Source of the DNA: CAZFLY01 sp964519995
GTDB lineage: Bacteria > Planctomycetota > Phycisphaerae > Sedimentisphaerales > Anaerobacaceae
Length of the DNA: 7,414 nt
NCBI GenBank assembly: GCA_964519995.1
Contig: CAZFLY010000097.1
Span: 1-7,414 of the forward strand
Direction: 5' to 3'
Shown: one piece after another, positions 5,533-7,414 of the stretch
How positions within the stretch are numbered: position 1 is the stretch's first letter
How the letters are laid out: each line of letters begins with the position of its first letter
Program-made: the position numbers and the translations under genes
The notes under the pieces: model-generated
Database searches by the model: none
The model's input: only the letters and a program-made list of their open reading frames with translations
What the model was told of the DNA's origin: nothing

Positions 5533-6717
5533 TTATACAGCAACAATACCTTTTAACAACTCCGTTATAAGTCGGGTAGCCTGCTGTTTGGATTGGGCAT
5601 TTTTGAGTTGAGCCAGCAGGTTCTCCTGCCGGTCGGTAAAAACAACGGGCGTCTCCAGGTCAAAATCCACTGCACCCAATATTTGCAGAACTTTTTCTGT
5701 GAGATGTTCGATTCCGGTGCTGAACTTTGCACTAATTCGCACTATATCGCGCAAGGTTTGAGTTAAGGATTTAGTATCAAATCTAACTGGCAGATCACAT
5801 TTGTTCAAAACTGTAAGAATTCTTTTTCTATGGATATTCTCAATGAGTCGCTTATTGAGCTGGTCTTCAAACTCGCTGCCATCCAGAACAAGTAAAATTA
5901 GATCCGCCTCTTGTACAACTTCAAGACTTTTTCGCTGAGCGATTACTTTAATTGTGTTTTCGTAACCCGCGGCGAGCTGCTCTTCCAATCCCGCTGTGTC
6001 AATCAGCTCAATGCAAAGCGGGGGGACTTGACACTCGGCTGAAACCCAGTCCCGCGTTGTACCTTTGATATCAGTTACAATTGCCTTTTGCCGGCCAGCC
6101 AGGCAGTTAAGAAGCGTGCTTTTGCCCGTGTTCGGAGGACCAGCCAGTACAGCTCTACAGCCGAAAATTATCAGCTTCGCTGTTTGACTACTGTTTAGTA
6201 TCTGGGTTGCATCAGCCCTGATTCGATCAAGAGATATTGTCTGAATATTCCTTAGCCATTCTGCAGCCTTTTCGCTCAGGCCGGTGTTAACCTGATTTAC
6301 AAGAATCTTTGTCCCTTCAAGTGTCCTGGCTCTTAGTTGTGCAAGATTGGCTTCAACAGCAATAGTACTTGGAGGCTTGTGTTCGAGCAGATTCTTTTTT
6401 AGAAGTTCCTCCGCAGTGACCAGTATCGCTCCTTCTCGCTGCAGCAGCTCCATAATCATCTCAACGATAAGTGGATTGCCGTGACAGTTTATCGCAAAGC
6501 TATTGGGCCCTTCGCAGCCAATTGTCACCTGGTCAATGGTTTTAGTACCATCGTTAATTATGCCCAGCAGTATTTTGCCGGTTTTGAATGTGGCTGGTTT
6601 GGAGCCGGTCGGCTTGAATATTTCTAATAAAATGTCTCGAGACGAATCTCCGAGGAGTTGGATGGTCGATATTGCACCGGTTGCCTTGCCGGTCATTACG
6701 GCAGCAAAAGCACTCAT
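5533..6717 (-). CDS. mnmE: MnmE-type tRNA modification GTPase, short divergent form
   Basis: MnmE with MnmG modifies the wobble uridine of certain tRNAs (cmnm5U), using GTP hydrolysis and a bound folate. The GTPase core is clear: G1 GPPNTGKST (193-201), with the Asn expected to coordinate potassium, G2 GTTRDW (219-224), G3 DTAGL (240-244), G4 NKCD (305-308) and SAK (329-331). The N-terminal domain aligns weakly (TGKATGAISTIQLLG, NCHGNPLIVEMI at 77-88). Two family hallmarks are missing. The PGEFTxRAF segment is replaced by TAEELLKKNLL (101-111), and the protein stops after ELLKGIVAV, without the C-terminal CIGKFC-type cysteine motif. At 394 residues it is about 60 shorter than usual. mutS begins nine bases later, leaving no room for a lost tail. 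The ATG lies three bases after the coaX stop and has no Shine-Dalgarno. It could be a working lineage-specific variant or a paralogue with another job. Confidence 0.85.
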   Translation of the reverse strand: MSAFAAVMTGKATGAISTIQLLGDSSRDILLEIFKPTGSKPATFKTGKILLGIINDGTKTIDQVTIGCEGPNSFAINCHGNPLIVEMIMELLQREGAILVTAEELLKKNLLEHKPPSTIAVEANLAQLRARTLEGTKILVNQVNTGLSEKAAEWLRNIQTISLDRIRADATQILNSSQTAKLIIFGCRAVLAGPPNTGKSTLLNCLAGRQKAIVTDIKGTTRDWVSAECQVPPLCIELIDTAGLEEQLAAGYENTIKVIAQRKSLEVVQEADLILLVLDGSEFEDQLNKRLIENIHRKRILTVLNKCDLPVRFDTKSLTQTLRDIVRISAKFSTGIEHLTEKVLQILGAVDFDLETPVVFTDRQENLLAQLKNAQSKQQATRLITELLKGIVAV

Positions 6718-6720
6718 AAG

Positions 6721-7414
6721 TCAGACGCACTTAGCTTTTTCTTCGATGTATTTTTGGTAGGCCAGTACTATGCCTTTTACAACCAGATTAGGCACATAAC
6801 TGTCTACGAAGTTACAGTCGCCCTTTATTGTTTCGGCTCCTGCGCCGGTGATTACTACTTGAGGCCAACTGCCAATTTTTTCCGCATAGCGCCTGATTAC
6901 CTCTTCAAGGGTGCCGATTATCGAATAATAAAGTCCACAATTTATGGCGTCCTTGCTACTTTTGCCGTATGGTTCGCTTGGCCTGGCGACCTTTACCTTC
7001 GGCAATTGTGCAGTGTTTTGCTTCAAAGCCTTTGCGCTGATTTCAAAGCCTGGGCAGATAACGCCGCCCTGAAATACGCCATCGCGGTCGACAAGGTCGA
7101 TAGTCACAGCGGTCCCAAAATCCGCTATTACTACCGCATCATTCACGACAGCATAGGCAGCAGCCGCTGAAACTGCTCTATCGGTGCCGACCTTGTCCGG
7201 CTCGTCCACCCAGACAGGAAGTGGCAGCGGGATATCTTCGCCGATTATACAAACCTTCTCACCTAAATCATCTTTTGCTATTTGTTGGATGATTTTGGTC
7301 CAAGCAAGCTTCACACTGCTGACAACAATGACGCCGTCGCGCTTTTTTTCTTTCGAGCTTTCGAGAACAGGGATACTCTGCCATGCAGATTTCAAACTCT
7401 TCGTCAATTGGGCC
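6721..7414 (-). CDS. coaX: Type III pantothenate kinase (5' end outside the window)
   Basis: CoaX phosphorylates pantothenate with ATP, the first step of coenzyme A synthesis, in the cytoplasm. The frame runs to the window edge, so the start and the N-terminal phosphate-binding DxGNT motif are missing; about 25-30 residues appear to be lost. Visible family motifs, from the window edge inward, are VGTDRAVSAAAAYAV (7191-7147), the catalytic-Asp block ADFGTAVTIDLVD (about 7122-7084), GGVICPGFEISAKAL (about 7065-7021) and the late glycine motif VITGAGAET (about 6852-6826). The apparent TTG start near 7407 is only a codon inside the gene. The stop lies three bases before the mnmE start, which places coaX first of the three housekeeping genes that can be seen here. 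Confidence 0.93.
   Translation of the reverse strand, partial: AQLTKSLKSAWQSIPVLESSKEKKRDGVIVVSSVKLAWTKIIQQIAKDDLGEKVCIIGEDIPLPLPVWVDEPDKVGTDRAVSAAAAYAVVNDAVVIADFGTAVTIDLVDRDGVFQGGVICPGFEISAKALKQNTAQLPKVKVARPSEPYGKSSKDAINCGLYYSIIGTLEEVIRRYAEKIGSWPQVVITGAGAETIKGDCNFVDSYVPNLVVKGIVLAYQKYIEEKAKCV

Overview
The window looks like a bacterial chromosome segment, most likely from a planctomycete of the Phycisphaerae/Sedimentisphaerales type. That placement is an inference from the style of the MutS and MnmE proteins, the weak ribosome-binding sites in the housekeeping genes, and intergenic DNA full of REP-like units and GACGGAN heptads. No rRNA or other decisive marker is present.

Layout. Positions 1-940 hold no gene I can support. 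This stretch is packed with palindromic DNA: a solitary REP-like unit, a perfect 13-bp dyad, a composite inverted element, and a roughly 229-bp element built as outer inverted repeats around two convergent REP-like units. A plus-strand gene with its own promoter and a good ribosome-binding site follows (998-1849). It encodes an AbiJ-type protein (NTD4-like N-terminus plus HEPN-like C-terminus), a probable abortive-infection or phage-defence singleton. Positions 1967-2143 are a degenerate tandem array of 25 seven-base units.

From 2143 to the right edge everything lies on the minus strand. In transcription order there is a 5'-truncated type III pantothenate kinase (coaX), 3 bases, a divergent MnmE-type GTPase, 9 bases, a complete mutS, and then a broken four-helix-bundle (23S rRNA-IVS/S23 family) gene whose GTG start overlaps the mutS stop. 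The first three form a tight housekeeping operon (CoA synthesis, tRNA modification, mismatch repair).

The main discovery is the four-helix-bundle pseudogene. Its N-terminal part sits at 2747-2863, with one nonsense codon. Its C-terminal part sits at 2143-2421. Between them is about 324 bp made of two MITE-like REP-pair elements, flanked by a 4-bp TTAG duplication. Removing one TTAG copy plus the insert restores the family reading frame exactly. This marks the REP-pair composites as genuine insertions. The same heptad that forms the 1967-2143 array also forms the last codons of mutS, so repeats have entered the coding end of an essential-type repair gene.
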